Below are positions 1 to 10,901 of a DNA stretch of 52,706 bases, one piece after another. A program made the translations under genes and the position numbers. The DNA is from Bryobacterales bacterium (lineage in GTDB: Bacteria > Acidobacteriota > Terriglobia > Bryobacterales > UBA6623): NCBI GenBank assembly GCA_028819235.1, contig JAPPMC010000052.1, positions 1 through 52,706 on the forward strand. Reading direction: 5' to 3'. The notes under the pieces were generated by a model that searched no databases, was not told the DNA's origin, and saw only the letters and a program-made list of their open reading frames with translations. The first letter of the stretch is position 1, and the number at the start of each line of letters is the position of its first letter.

Positions 1-225
1 GCCACACGAGGGGTGCCGTTGTCAAGTCCCGCTTATGGGGCATGGGCAGGCCGCGGTAGCGACAACGGCATGGGCAGAGTCTTGTCTGGCGGCAGGCCGA
101 TTGCGCCGACATGCCCGGTCGGGAGCCACGGGCGCGGATGTTCTGCCAATAATGGTGAGGCAGCCTGCTCCGGACCGCCACCCCAGCGCGCGGACGGGCC
201 GGCGGCGCCGAAAGAGAGGGTTGGC

Positions 226-1386
226 ATGCAAGTTCGCGTCAAGACGCACGACCTGGCACGGGAGCTGGCCGCGTCCGAGGGGGTGATCGACCCCAAGACC
301 ACAATTCCGGTTCTGTCCAACATCCTGATGACGGCCGTCGGCGAGAGGCTGGAACTCATCGCCAGCGACATGGACGTCTCCGTGAGCACGTCATGCCCTG
401 CAGAGGTTGATGCAGAGGGAACTGCTGCGCTTCCGCTCAAGTCCTTGGCCCAGTACGCCCGCCTGCTCGAACCGGGAAGGGAAGCCACGATCTCGGTCTC
501 GGCGAAAGACGTCGCCACCCTCACATGCGGCGATGCCTCGACCAAGTTCACGGGCGCGGGCGCGTGGAATTACCCGACGGTGGAGCCCATGCCGGAAGAG
601 GTCGCCGCCAGCATTCCGGCGGAAGCCCTGCAGAAGGCGATACGGCAGACCCTGATCAGCGTCAGCAGGGATTCCGCGCGCGGCTCCTCGCACGTCTACT
701 CGTCGGGCCAGCTGGAGGTCGGCCCGGGTCGCATGCTGCTGGTGTCGACGGACGGCAGCCGCCTCTCAGTCTGCGAGACCAGGCTTGAGGGGTTCTCCAT
801 CCGGCAGGAAGTGAGCTGCCTAGTCCCGCGCAAGGCCCTCGTCAACATCCAGAAGATCATCCGCCCCCTCGTTGCCGGCGATCCAGGCAAGTCCACGGTC
901 GACGTCGCCGTGAAGGGCAACCGCGCATTCTTCCGGGCCGGGCTGCGGACGCTGGCGACCCGTCTGACCATCGGAAGGTTCCCCGACTACGAGCGTGTGC
1001 TTCCGAAGACCATTTCGGTCACGAAGGAGATCGACCGCCTGGAGCTGCGCGAGTCATTGAGCAGGGTCGCGAAGTTCGCTCCCCAGGAATCGGCCCAGGT
1101 CTCGTTCTCCCTGGAGGATGACGAGCTCAGGCTAAAGGCTCGCGACCTGGCCATCGGCGAGGGGCAGGATGCCGTGAGGGTCGGCAAGGATCCCGCGTCC
1201 TTCGCCGCGGGCTTCAGCGCGAAGTACATTCTCGACTTCCTCGATGTGTGCAGCGCCCAAAGCATCACGGTCAACGTGAACGAGCCCACGAGGCCCGTCG
1301 AATTCAACGCTGCCTGGGACAACGGGAGCCAGACCGTGCGGTACGTGGTGATGCCGCTCCCCGGCGAGCCGCCGCCTCGGGCGTGA
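226..1386 (+). CDS. dnaN: DNA polymerase III beta sliding clamp
   Basis: Ring-shaped processivity clamp that tethers the replicative polymerase to DNA. The 386-residue product has family landmarks: an N-terminal PVLSNIL segment, a VSTDGSRLS motif in the middle domain (usually ATDGHRLA), FPDYERVLP in the linker region, and YVVMPL near the end. It carries a short extra tail (PGEPPPRA) after the usual C-terminus. I chose the ATG at 226 because AGAGAGGG lies about 5 bases upstream and the protein then begins like other clamps. The frame stays open back to base 13, but that upstream stretch does not look like protein. A second clamp gene and gyrB follow on the same strand, which is typical of an origin-proximal cluster, although no dnaA is visible. 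Confidence 0.95.
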   Translation: MQVRVKTHDLARELAASEGVIDPKTTIPVLSNILMTAVGERLELIASDMDVSVSTSCPAEVDAEGTAALPLKSLAQYARLLEPGREATISVSAKDVATLTCGDASTKFTGAGAWNYPTVEPMPEEVAASIPAEALQKAIRQTLISVSRDSARGSSHVYSSGQLEVGPGRMLLVSTDGSRLSVCETRLEGFSIRQEVSCLVPRKALVNIQKIIRPLVAGDPGKSTVDVAVKGNRAFFRAGLRTLATRLTIGRFPDYERVLPKTISVTKEIDRLELRESLSRVAKFAPQESAQVSFSLEDDELRLKARDLAIGEGQDAVRVGKDPASFAAGFSAKYILDFLDVCSAQSITVNVNEPTRPVEFNAAWDNGSQTVRYVVMPLPGEPPPRA

Positions 1387-1392
1387 TACAAT
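1387..1392 (+). promoter_or_regulatory. Putative -10 element between the two clamp genes
   Basis: TACAAT begins directly after the first clamp's stop codon. Transcription from it would give the second clamp gene a leader of about 160 bases, which contains a GGCC-TTCG-GGCC mini-hairpin. There is no convincing -35 box, so this is a tentative call. Confidence 0.35.
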
Positions 1393-1561
1393 ATACCTAG
1401 GCGAAGGATGCCCTTGGTCGGCCTTCGGGCCTGCGCTCGGCGGTCGCGCGGTCGCCGGTAGGCTAGGCCCTGTCCCGTCTTTGGCGGCCGATTTCGGCTG
1501 GCGGAGATCCCCCGGCGGCGCCGGGACCGCCGTCGCCGGCCAAGAGGGGGATGGTCGAAGA

Positions 1562-2746
1562 ATGGAGCTGTCCATCGGCGTGCAGGCCTTGGTCGCCGAG
1601 CTGAAGCTCGCCAGCACGGTCTTCGACGATCAGGGATTCGACTTGGTGCGCTACGAAGCCGGGGACGGCACGCTCTCCTTCAGTGCAAGCGGCTCGTCGC
1701 TGTGGCTGAACTCCGCCTGTGAGGCGGACGTCCTTTCGACTGGGACCGCCGTCGCGCGCGTTCGCAGGCCCCTGTCGTACCTTGAGCTGCTTCCCGCCGA
1801 CAAGACGCTGCGGCTGAAATACGAGAACGGCGACACCCACATGCGCATGAGGGTCGTGGATGCGACCCCGGCCGCGCAGACCCCGACGCTCCAGGCCGAG
1901 GCTTTCAAGCTCCCGCAGGGCTTGTTCGGGGCGGACCTTGAGCCCGATGCAAGCCAGCCCCAGGCTGCCGGCGTCCGCTGGAGCTTGCCGGCCGAGCCGC
2001 TGCTCGAGGCCATCCGGCGGACCTTCATGTGCGTGGCGTCCGAAGGCACGCGCTATACCGTTCCGGGCGGTCAGCTGGTCATGACCCCGGAGAAGGTTGG
2101 CATGGTCTCGACGGACGGCCATCGCCTGTCCCGATATTTCCGCGAAGCGGCTGTCGAGGGCCCGGCCGGTGGCCACGTCAGCGTGATCGGACGCCAGGCC
2201 CTAGCTTCGCTGACCGGGATTCTCAGCGCTGCGGCGGCCGCGGAAGGGCCGACCCCGCCAGTGACGGTCGCCGCGCTCGGGAACGACCGCATTTTCTTCG
2301 AGTGCGGCCCGCGGCGGCTGGCGTGCCAGCAGGTGGAGGGGAAGTTCCCCGACCACCAGAGGGTGATGCCCGATGAATTCCAGGCGAACTTCGAGGTCAA
2401 TCGGCTCGAGTTCTACCGAGTCCTGCGGCGGGTCGCCCTGTTCGCGGAGAAGCGCACTCCGGCCGTGCGGTTCGACCTTGACGACGGCCGGCTCACCATG
2501 ACGCCCCACATCGGGAACGGTCAGCTTGCGGACACCAGCAAGGAAAGCGTGAAGGTGGACTTCGGCGGCGAGCCGGCGGCCGTGGGGCTCAACGCCAAGT
2601 ATGTCCTCGAGTTCCTGGAGCAAGCCCGCAGCCCGCAGGTCCTCATGAGCCTGAACCATCCCCCGCGGGGCTCCGTCCAGCTGCAGGAGACGGGCCTCCC
2701 CAAGGACACCGACTACCGCTACCTGATCATGCCGATCCGCCTGTAG
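1562..2746 (+). CDS. Second, divergent beta-clamp paralogue
   Basis: A 394-residue DnaN homologue. The middle and C-terminal domains are clear: VSTDGHRLSRY around residue 185, FPDHQRVMP around 265, and the classic terminal YLIMPIRL. The first domain is much less conserved and lacks the PVLSNIL segment present in the neighbouring clamp. It starts at ATG 1562 after a purine-rich GAGGGGGA stretch. It lies 175 bases after the first clamp gene and 33 bases before gyrB. By family knowledge it should form or join a sliding clamp. Whether it makes homodimers, mixes with the first clamp, or serves repair polymerases cannot be told from sequence. Confidence 0.85.
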   Translation: MELSIGVQALVAELKLASTVFDDQGFDLVRYEAGDGTLSFSASGSSLWLNSACEADVLSTGTAVARVRRPLSYLELLPADKTLRLKYENGDTHMRMRVVDATPAAQTPTLQAEAFKLPQGLFGADLEPDASQPQAAGVRWSLPAEPLLEAIRRTFMCVASEGTRYTVPGGQLVMTPEKVGMVSTDGHRLSRYFREAAVEGPAGGHVSVIGRQALASLTGILSAAAAAEGPTPPVTVAALGNDRIFFECGPRRLACQQVEGKFPDHQRVMPDEFQANFEVNRLEFYRVLRRVALFAEKRTPAVRFDLDDGRLTMTPHIGNGQLADTSKESVKVDFGGEPAAVGLNAKYVLEFLEQARSPQVLMSLNHPPRGSVQLQETGLPKDTDYRYLIMPIRL

Positions 2747-5200
<2,454 letters not shown>

Positions 5201-5224
5201 GGAGCCGGGCTCGGGGAACGGGCC

Positions 5225-5575
5225 CTACCCGCGCGCCTTGCGCGCTTGGCGGAAGGACCGCACGCACATCCACAGGAATGTGGCCAGGATCGGCGCGCTG
5301 AACCCCGCCCACGATTCTTCGCGAGGTCCTCCGGCGACCGCGTCGATCGCGGCCCGGAAGGTTCCCAGCAGTCCGAGCAGGGCCGCCGCTGCGGCAGCAT
5401 GCATGGCGTGCTTGCGGCTGTCGGGGCGGGCCCAGGCCAGAATGCCAAGCCCGAGCAGGACGGCCCCGAACACTGCCGGGACGAGCGTGGCCATGCTGGA
5501 GGGGCCGGTCGCGATCCACATGCCGACGGCGAGGGCCAGCAGCGAGACCCCGTGGGCGGCACTCGCTTTTGCCAT
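5225..5575 (-). CDS. Small four-helix integral membrane protein
   Basis: Conserved hypothetical inner-membrane protein of 116 residues with four hydrophobic segments (roughly residues 8-25, 28-47, 56-75 and 86-106) and a basic C-terminus (RSFRQARKARG). The start at MAKASAAHG is chosen because translation upstream of it is not membrane-like, and a GAGGG lies upstream. The frame can extend to 5635. It converges on gyrB with only 24 bases between the stops, where a GC-rich imperfect repeat could end both transcripts. I do not recognise a function. The pattern resembles small membrane proteins found in various bacteria next to housekeeping genes. Confidence 0.65.
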   Translation of the reverse strand: MAKASAAHGVSLLALAVGMWIATGPSSMATLVPAVFGAVLLGLGILAWARPDSRKHAMHAAAAAALLGLLGTFRAAIDAVAGGPREESWAGFSAPILATFLWMCVRSFRQARKARG

Positions 5576-5711
5576 GTCTAGCGTCGTTCCCTCACCCGCC
5601 TTCTCCGGTGTCATCCGTGTCCCAGGCGCTCGCACGCGCCTGAACGCAATGTAACAGACACTTCTCGATGCCGTAACCGGGCCGCCACTTCACCCTTGCA
5701 GGCTGGAGCTT

Positions 5712-6423
5712 GTGGAGCCGCGGCTTCCGCCCCGGGCGCTGATGCAGCGCAGTCTGGGCTACTTGCACAGCTCTCCCGGCGTCGCCGAGCATTTCCGGAC
5801 GGCTGTCTCCCTTCACGGCCACACGTTGCACTCGAAGGAAGGCCTGCTTTCACTGTGCAAGTTGCCGATGTCATGCGGAGAGCTCCCTGCGCGGCTGCTG
5901 GCGAGTTTCCGCCAGCAGTACGGCTCGCGCGATATCGAGGACGACTTCGCGCGAATGTGGTGGACCCCGCCGCTCGGCCCGCTGGGCCCGCTGAGAGTCG
6001 AGCAAGGCCAGATCGAGGAGCTTCTCGGGCTCGACCCGGTGGTCTCGATCACCGACCACGGCTCCATTGAAGCTCCCCTCCAGCTGCAGGCCTTGGACAG
6101 CAACCCGACCGTTCCGGTGAACGTCCAGTGGACGGTCCTGTTCCGGGACACCTACTTCCACGTTGGGGTCCACATCCTGGCGCCTTACCGGGCTCCGACG
6201 ACCATGGCGCCGCACGGATACGAACGGCAAACCGGTCTGGTGGTCCGACGCGTCCGGCGTCCCGACTGTGGTGAAGAACGCCTAAGGGCCGCCGCACATC
6301 GTGCAGAACGGCGTCACAGGCCTCGTCAGCCGGTCAGACCGCGAGTTCGTCGACGATGCGCTGCGGCTGCTGCGGGACCCAGGCCGCCGGCTGGTGCTGG
6401 GCAGGGCAGCGCTGGAAGGCTAG
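5712..6423 (+). pseudogene. Collapsed PHP-domain / glycosyltransferase gene remnant
   Basis: The first ~170 codons read as a PHP-type metallohydrolase domain: SLHGHTLHSKE (metal-binding HxH), WWTPPLGPLGPL, GLDPVVSITDHGSIEAPL and VNVQWTVLFRDTYFHVGVH. That frame then loses similarity near 6225. From about 6241 another frame (codons beginning at 6241) encodes the end of a family 4-like glycosyltransferase: SDASGVPTVVKNA, a TAA stop at 6283, then GPPHIVQNGVTGLVSRSDREF through to the TAG at 6421-6423. In Acidobacteria I recall longer proteins joining these two domains. Here most of the glycosyltransferase is missing, with a frame change and an in-frame stop, so this is a deletion-derived pseudogene. 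Its final stop overlaps the leuB stop on the other strand. Confidence 0.75.
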
Positions 6424-7505
6424 CCGATCGCCGAGCACACGGCCCGGCCCACTTCCCGCGTCGAGGCTGGCTCCCCGGCGGGCTTGAGGTCTGCCGTTAC
6501 AGTTCCGCTGGCAAGGACCTCACCGATGGCACGCTCGACGGTGGCGGACTCCTCGGACAGGCCGAACGTGTACTTCAGCATGGCCGCGACGGACCCGATC
6601 GCCGCCAAGGGATTCGCGAGGCCTTGGCCGGCGATGTCGGGGGCCGAGCCGTGGACCGGCTCGTAGAGCCCCCGTAGGGCCCCGCTCGGGAGGCGGTCGC
6701 CGATCGAGGCCGACGGCAGCATGCCGATTGACCCGGCCAGCACCGACGCTTCGTCGCTGAGGATGTCGCCGAACAGGTTCTCGGTCACAACGACGTCGAA
6801 GTCGGCCGGCCGCAAGAGCAGCTGCATGGCACAGTTGTCCACGAGCATGTGGTCCAGCTCCACGTCTTGGTACTCGGCCGATAGCTGGGCCATGATTCCC
6901 CGCCACAGCTGAGAGTTCTCAAGGACGTTGGCCTTGTCCACCGAGGTCAGCCTGCCGCGCCTCTGCCGGGCCAGCCCGAATGCCATGCGCCCGACCCTCT
7001 CGATCTCGTGGCGCGTGTAGACCATGGAATTCACGGCCGTCTCCCCCGGCCCGGCGCCCTCAATGCCCCTCGGCTGCCCGAAGTACAGGCCGCCGGTGAG
7101 TTCGCGCACGATCAGGATGTCCGTCCCCTGCACAATGGCGTTCTTCAGTGGCGAGGAGTCGATGAGGCTGTCGTAGCAGCGCACTGGACGCAGGTTCGCG
7201 TAGACGTCGAGCGCCTTCCGCAGGCCGAGCAGGCCCTTCTCGGGCCGCTCGGCCGGAGGCAGGCTGTCGAACTCAGGGAGACCGACCGCGCCCAGGAGCG
7301 TCGCGTCGGACTCTAGCGCGAGTTCCCGGGTGCGCTCAGGAAAAGGCGAGCCGGTGGCATGGATGGCGGCTCCGCCGAGGAGAGCCTCCTGCAGGCGGGC
7401 TTGGTGGCCCCATTTGGCGGCCACGTGCTCGAGCACGCGGACGGCTTCTTGGGTCACCTCTGGACCGATGCCATCGCCCGGCAGCACCAGCACGTTCCAA
7501 GTCAT
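6420..7505 (-). CDS. leuB: 3-isopropylmalate dehydrogenase
   Basis: Oxidises and decarboxylates (2R,3S)-3-isopropylmalate with NAD+ in leucine biosynthesis; cytoplasmic and metal dependent. The 361-residue product has the family length, the N-terminal LPGDGIGPEV, the DKANVLENSQLWR segment, and NLFGDILSDEASVLAGSIGMLPSA carrying the metal-binding aspartates and cofactor-site residues. The ATG at 7505 is preferred over one three codons earlier. A TACAAT -10 lies 7 bases before it, so the transcript would begin at or near this codon with no leader. No other leu gene is in the window. It is divergent from a DUF1501 gene and converges, with overlapping stop codons, on the PHP/glycosyltransferase remnant. 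Confidence 0.95.
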   Translation of the reverse strand: MTWNVLVLPGDGIGPEVTQEAVRVLEHVAAKWGHQARLQEALLGGAAIHATGSPFPERTRELALESDATLLGAVGLPEFDSLPPAERPEKGLLGLRKALDVYANLRPVRCYDSLIDSSPLKNAIVQGTDILIVRELTGGLYFGQPRGIEGAGPGETAVNSMVYTRHEIERVGRMAFGLARQRRGRLTSVDKANVLENSQLWRGIMAQLSAEYQDVELDHMLVDNCAMQLLLRPADFDVVVTENLFGDILSDEASVLAGSIGMLPSASIGDRLPSGALRGLYEPVHGSAPDIAGQGLANPLAAIGSVAAMLKYTFGLSEESATVERAIGEVLASGTVTADLKPAGEPASTREVGRAVCSAIG

Positions 7506-7512
7506 GGGGCCC

Positions 7513-7518
7513 ATTGTA
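7513..7518 (-). promoter_or_regulatory. leuB -10 element, predicted leaderless
   Basis: TACAAT on the minus strand with 7 bases to the leuB ATG and no Shine-Dalgarno sequence between. No good -35 hexamer was found. Confidence 0.5.
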
Positions 7519-7552
7519 TGGCGTGGCCCGTGCAGCGATCCGCAGGGTGGCC

Positions 7553-7558
7553 TAACAT
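7553..7558 (+). promoter_or_regulatory. -10 element for the DUF1501 gene, predicted leaderless
   Basis: TAACAT is 9 bases before the ATG at 7568. It sits about 35 bp from the opposing leuB -10, so the two promoters share a very short divergent region. Confidence 0.35.
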
Positions 7559-7567
7559 GAGTGGGCG

Positions 7568-8989
7568 ATGACCCGAAGGCAGTGGCTGGCGCGAAGCGCT
7601 ACCGGTTTCGGAGGCCTCGCGCTGTCGGCGATGGTCGCTCGGGACAGCGCGCGGTCGGCCCCGTCGCGCGCAGCGGACCCGATGGCCGTGCGACCCCCGC
7701 ACTTCCCGCCGCGCGCCAAGAGCGTGATCTTCCTCTACATGGATGGCGGGCCAGGGCAGATGGACACCTTCGACCCCAAGCCCCGCCTGCGCGCCGAGCA
7801 TGGGCAGCCCATCCAACTTCCGGACCTGCCGACCACTGTCTTCAACATCACCGACAAGGTCTTTGGGTCTCCCTTCGAATTTTCCAGGCGCGGGGAATCG
7901 GGCCTGTGGGTCAGCGACCTGTTCCCGCACGTGGCGGAGTGCGCCGACGACTTGTGCGTGATCAACTCGATGGTGGCCGACCACTCCGAGCACACAGCCG
8001 GCAACTACTTCGTGCACACCGGCTCCGGCTTTCAGGGACGGCCCTCGATGGGCGCTTGGGTCACCTACGGGCTGGGCAGCGAGTGTGACGACCTGCCGGG
8101 TTTCGTGGTGCTGGACAGCGGCCTGATCCCGCCGGGCGGGATGGACTGCTTCGGGAGCGGCTTCCTGCCCGCCTCGTACCAGGGCACCCTCTTCCGGCGG
8201 GGCGAGCATCCCATCGCGGACATCGTCCCGGTGGAGGAGCACGAGGGACAGCAGCTCGCCAAGCTGGACCTGATCCGCAAGCTCAACAGGGGCGTCGTTG
8301 AGCGCATGGGGAGCGTCAGCGAGATCGAAGCGACGATCGCCAACTACGAGCTCGCCTTCCGCATGCAGAGCGCCGTGCCGGACCTGCTAGACCTCAGGGG
8401 CGAGTCCGAGCTGACCAAGCGAATGTACGGCCTTGACGAGGACCACACCGCAGAGTTCGGCAGGCAGTGCCTGCTGGCACGCCGCATGGTCGAGCGCGGC
8501 GTGCGATTCATTGAGCTGCTCACTCCCGCCCGCAAGGGTCAGGACCGCTGGGACCAGCACCAGAACCTCAAGACGGGCCACCGCATCAACGCGAGGTCCA
8601 CCGACAAGCCCATATCGGGCCTGCTGAAGGACCTGAAAGGCCGTGGCCTACTGGATACGACGCTGGTGCTATGGGGAGGCGAGTTCGGGCGCACGCCCAC
8701 TGCCCAGACCAATGGGGGCGAGTTCAGCGACAAGACGGGCCGCGACCACAACCCGTTCGGCTACACCATGTGGCTGGCCGGCGGGGGCGTGCGCGGCGGC
8801 ATGCGCCACGGGGCAACGGACGAGTATGGCTACTTCGCCGTCGAGAACAAGGTGCACATGCACGACCTGCACGCGACGATGCTGCACCTTCTCGGGCTGG
8901 ACCACAAGCGGCTGACCTACCGCTACAGCGGCCGCGACATGCGGCTCACCGACGTGCACGGTGAACTGATCGAACCGATCTTGGCCTGA
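7568..8989 (+). CDS. DUF1501 family Tat-exported protein
   Basis: Secreted protein of the DUF1501 family, related to the alkaline phosphatase/sulfatase fold; biochemical activity unknown. The N-terminus has a twin-arginine-like signal (RRQWLARSATGFGGLAL). Family landmarks are MDGGPGQMDTFDPKP, GSGFQGRPSMGAWVTYGLGS, CLLARRMVERGVRF, LWGGEFGRTP, GRDHNPFGYTMWLAGGG and the C-terminal LTYRYSGRDMRLTDVHGE. At 473 residues it is full length. Its sequence is close to that of the DUF1501 gene at 49.6 kb, but unlike that copy it has no adjacent DUF1549/DUF1553 partner. A probable terminator follows it. Confidence 0.9.
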   Translation: MTRRQWLARSATGFGGLALSAMVARDSARSAPSRAADPMAVRPPHFPPRAKSVIFLYMDGGPGQMDTFDPKPRLRAEHGQPIQLPDLPTTVFNITDKVFGSPFEFSRRGESGLWVSDLFPHVAECADDLCVINSMVADHSEHTAGNYFVHTGSGFQGRPSMGAWVTYGLGSECDDLPGFVVLDSGLIPPGGMDCFGSGFLPASYQGTLFRRGEHPIADIVPVEEHEGQQLAKLDLIRKLNRGVVERMGSVSEIEATIANYELAFRMQSAVPDLLDLRGESELTKRMYGLDEDHTAEFGRQCLLARRMVERGVRFIELLTPARKGQDRWDQHQNLKTGHRINARSTDKPISGLLKDLKGRGLLDTTLVLWGGEFGRTPTAQTNGGEFSDKTGRDHNPFGYTMWLAGGGVRGGMRHGATDEYGYFAVENKVHMHDLHATMLHLLGLDHKRLTYRYSGRDMRLTDVHGELIEPILA

Positions 8990-9006
8990 TCGCCCCGCGC
9001 TGGTCG

Positions 9007-9049
9007 GGTCTGGTGTGGCGACCGAATGACGTCCAGACCGGCTCTTTTC
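9007..9049 (+). terminator. Possible intrinsic terminator after the DUF1501 gene
   Basis: Arms GGTCTGG (9007-9013) and CCAGACC (9033-9039) form a 7-bp stem with a 19-base loop. They are followed by CTCTTTTC. It lies between convergent genes. Confidence 0.45.
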
Positions 9050-9208
9050 GTGAAGCAGTGGGCCTCCTAGCCCGAACAGCCTGTGAGGGGCGGGACCTTC
9101 GCAGTGCGCGGCAGCAACAGCGTTCGTTCAGGAGCTGCCAACTGGCGGATCAATGTGCGTGTCCACGCACTGTTCAGACGCGATTCGGGGCTGTCGGGCT
9201 AGGGCAGT

Positions 9209-9868
9209 TCACTTTGAAGGGCTGAGGTCGCGCACGAAAAGGTCCTTGAAGCGCATGCGGCCCTCCCCTCCGGAGTGCAGCTGGAGGGCGATCACACCTT
9301 CCTCGGAACCGGGAGAGGGATACGTGAAGTCGAGGACCTTGATGCCGTTGAGATGTACGACATAGTGGTTCCCCTCGATCTCGATGAGCATGTCGTTCCA
9401 GTCATACGGCCGGATGACGGTCTCGTACTGCGGGGATGGCCAGGCGAGCCAGCCCCTCCCGTCCCCGTAGATCCCGCCAGTGTGGCGGCCGAGAGTGCGG
9501 TCAATCTCGATCTGCCGTCCCGCCACTACGCGTGGCGTGTCCCCCTCGAAGGCCGTGTGGATGTACACGCCGCTGTTACCGTCCGCCTCGCACTTGAACC
9601 GCAGCGAGAAGTGGAAGTCACGGTACGTGCGGGTCGTGGCCAAGTATCCGTACGCATCGGTGATCCCTTGGCCGAGGATCGTCCCGTCGACGACCTCCCA
9701 GCTCTCCTTGCCGACCTTTCTCCAGCCGCTGAGGTCCTCGCCGTTGAAAAGCGAGACCCACTCCGGAGCCAAGGCCCTTGGTCTCGGCCGGTCTTGCGCA
9801 CCAACCGAGACGGAGAGCAGGAGGGCCGAGATGCACGCTGCTAGGGCTGGTCTGATCTTGGAGGTCAC
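9209..9868 (-). CDS. Secreted DUF1080 (3-keto-disaccharide hydrolase-like) protein
   Basis: Concanavalin-like beta-sandwich protein of the DUF1080 family; members have been linked to hydrolysis of 3-keto-glycosides. A signal peptide (residues ~1-24, ending near SVSVGAQ) precedes the domain. Landmarks are WVSLFNGEDLSGWRKV, SWEVVDGTILGQG, FHFSLRFKCEADGNSGVYIH, RPYDWNDMLIEIEGNHYVVHLNG and IALQLHSGGEGRMRFKDLFVRDL. I place the start at the GTG at 9868, which lies 6 bases after a TACGAT -10 and gives a normal signal peptide. An upstream start at 9925 would add 19 unlikely residues. About 219 residues, the usual family size. It stands alone and converges on the DUF1501 gene. Confidence 0.88.
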   Translation of the reverse strand: MTSKIRPALAACISALLLSVSVGAQDRPRPRALAPEWVSLFNGEDLSGWRKVGKESWEVVDGTILGQGITDAYGYLATTRTYRDFHFSLRFKCEADGNSGVYIHTAFEGDTPRVVAGRQIEIDRTLGRHTGGIYGDGRGWLAWPSPQYETVIRPYDWNDMLIEIEGNHYVVHLNGIKVLDFTYPSPGSEEGVIALQLHSGGEGRMRFKDLFVRDLSPSK

Positions 9869-9874
9869 CGGGCT

Positions 9875-9880
9875 ATCGTA
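9875..9880 (-). promoter_or_regulatory. -10 element for the DUF1080 gene, predicted leaderless
   Basis: TACGAT on the minus strand ends 6 bases before the GTG start, with no room for a ribosome binding site. Confidence 0.45.
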
Positions 9881-10114
9881 ACCCACGACCGAGCACGTCC
9901 ACGCGGTCGGCGAACGGGTCAGCACGAGTTCTCGAGTAAGACCTCTAGGCGATGGACGAACGGAGGACTCGCGCTGTCGCGAAATCGGAACGTGCCCCGA
10001 GGAACTCTTCGTACCGGACCCTGGCTCTCCCAGTGCTGGCGGCCAGTCTGAGGTCCTGCATGGAAGCTGCGCCGATATGCTTCAGGAGTCGGCTTCCCTG
10101 CGCGACGCTTCCTG

Positions 10115-10888
10115 CTATTCGGCAAGCTGGTCGGGCGGAGCCTGCTGCACGGCCTCTTCGTCGCTCTCGTCCGGAGCGGACGCTTGGGCCGCCACAGTAC
10201 GGTACCCGTCGGCCTTTGCCGCCCTCAGCGCGGTCTCGTTCTGGGCCACTCGCTCGGAGACAGCCGCCAAGTGCTCAAGGTGGTCGTCGAGGCGCTCCAT
10301 CAGCGCGGAAAATCTTCGCTCGCTGATGTCAAGCATCCTTTGGATCGCAGCCTCACGCTTAGCGGCTTCCTCGCTGAGCTGGCGCCTGAGCTCCCGAGAT
10401 TCGGCCTCCCGCTTGGCGGCCTCGTTGTCAAGCTGGCGCATCAAGTCCTTGGTTCCAGCCTGGCGCTTAGCAGCTTCCTTTTCAAGCTGGCGCATCAAGT
10501 CCTTGGTTCCAGCCTGGCGCTTAGCAGCTTCCTTTTCGAGCTGGCGCATCAAGTCCCTGGTTCCAGCCTCGCGCTTGGCAGCTTCCCTTTCGAGCTGGCG
10601 CATCAAGTCCTTGGTTCCAGCCTCGCGCTTGGCAGCTTCTTTTTCGAGCTGGCGCCTTAGGTCGCGTGTCTCGGCCTCGCGATGGGCAGCTGCCCTCTCC
10701 AGCTGGCGTCTTAGCTCTCGTGTCTCAGCCTCGCGCTTGGTAGCTTCCTTGTCACTTCGGTCCAGAAGAACCTCAAAATCTCGCCGGCGGCTCCGGAACA
10801 AAACTGACCAAACACTCACTACCAGCGCTGCAACTGCAATCACAAGCGTGCCAAAGTCGCCGACCATGTCTAAGATCTGGCCCCACAT
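10115..10888 (-). CDS. Membrane-anchored coiled-coil protein with 18-residue repeats
   Basis: A 257-residue protein with one N-terminal transmembrane helix (about residues 12-28, FGTLVIAVAALVVSVWSVLF), a basic RSRRRD stop-transfer, then about eight copies of an 18-residue unit of the form RQLEKEAAKREAGTKDLM. A non-repetitive helical tail (ERRFSALMERLDDHLEHLAAVSERV) and an acidic, glutamine-rich end follow. The 18-residue period equals a heptad plus a hendecad, so a long rod facing the cytoplasm is expected. The two central units read RQLEKEAAKRQAGTKDLM identically, suggesting recent slippage or unequal crossing-over. The ATG at 10888 is supported by TATACT 7 bases upstream. Function unknown; a scaffold or spacer role would be a guess. 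Confidence 0.7.
   Translation of the reverse strand: MWGQILDMVGDFGTLVIAVAALVVSVWSVLFRSRRRDFEVLLDRSDKEATKREAETRELRRQLERAAAHREAETRDLRRQLEKEAAKREAGTKDLMRQLEREAAKREAGTRDLMRQLEKEAAKRQAGTKDLMRQLEKEAAKRQAGTKDLMRQLDNEAAKREAESRELRRQLSEEAAKREAAIQRMLDISERRFSALMERLDDHLEHLAAVSERVAQNETALRAAKADGYRTVAAQASAPDESDEEAVQQAPPDQLAE
10359..10760 (-). repeat. 54-bp coding tandem repeats
   Basis: About 7-8 tandem 54-bp units inside the coiled-coil gene. The central four are nearly identical at DNA level; the outer ones are diverged. Confidence 0.85.
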
Positions 10889-10895
10889 CGTGACC

Positions 10896-10901
10896 AGTAT
10901 A
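10896..10901 (-). promoter_or_regulatory. -10 element for the coiled-coil gene, predicted leaderless
   Basis: TATACT on the minus strand, 7 bases before the ATG at 10888. The sequence between contains no Shine-Dalgarno motif. Confidence 0.5.

Noticed and set aside
13..225. In-frame 71-codon extension of dnaN
   Set aside because: It lacks clamp-like sequence, and a good ribosome binding site precedes the ATG at 226.
1..1561. Replication origin beside dnaN
   Set aside because: No DnaA-box cluster was seen, and no dnaA gene is in the window.
10359..10760. CRISPR-like regular repeats
   Set aside because: The 54-bp units are contiguous without spacers and lie in a coding frame that makes a coiled coil.
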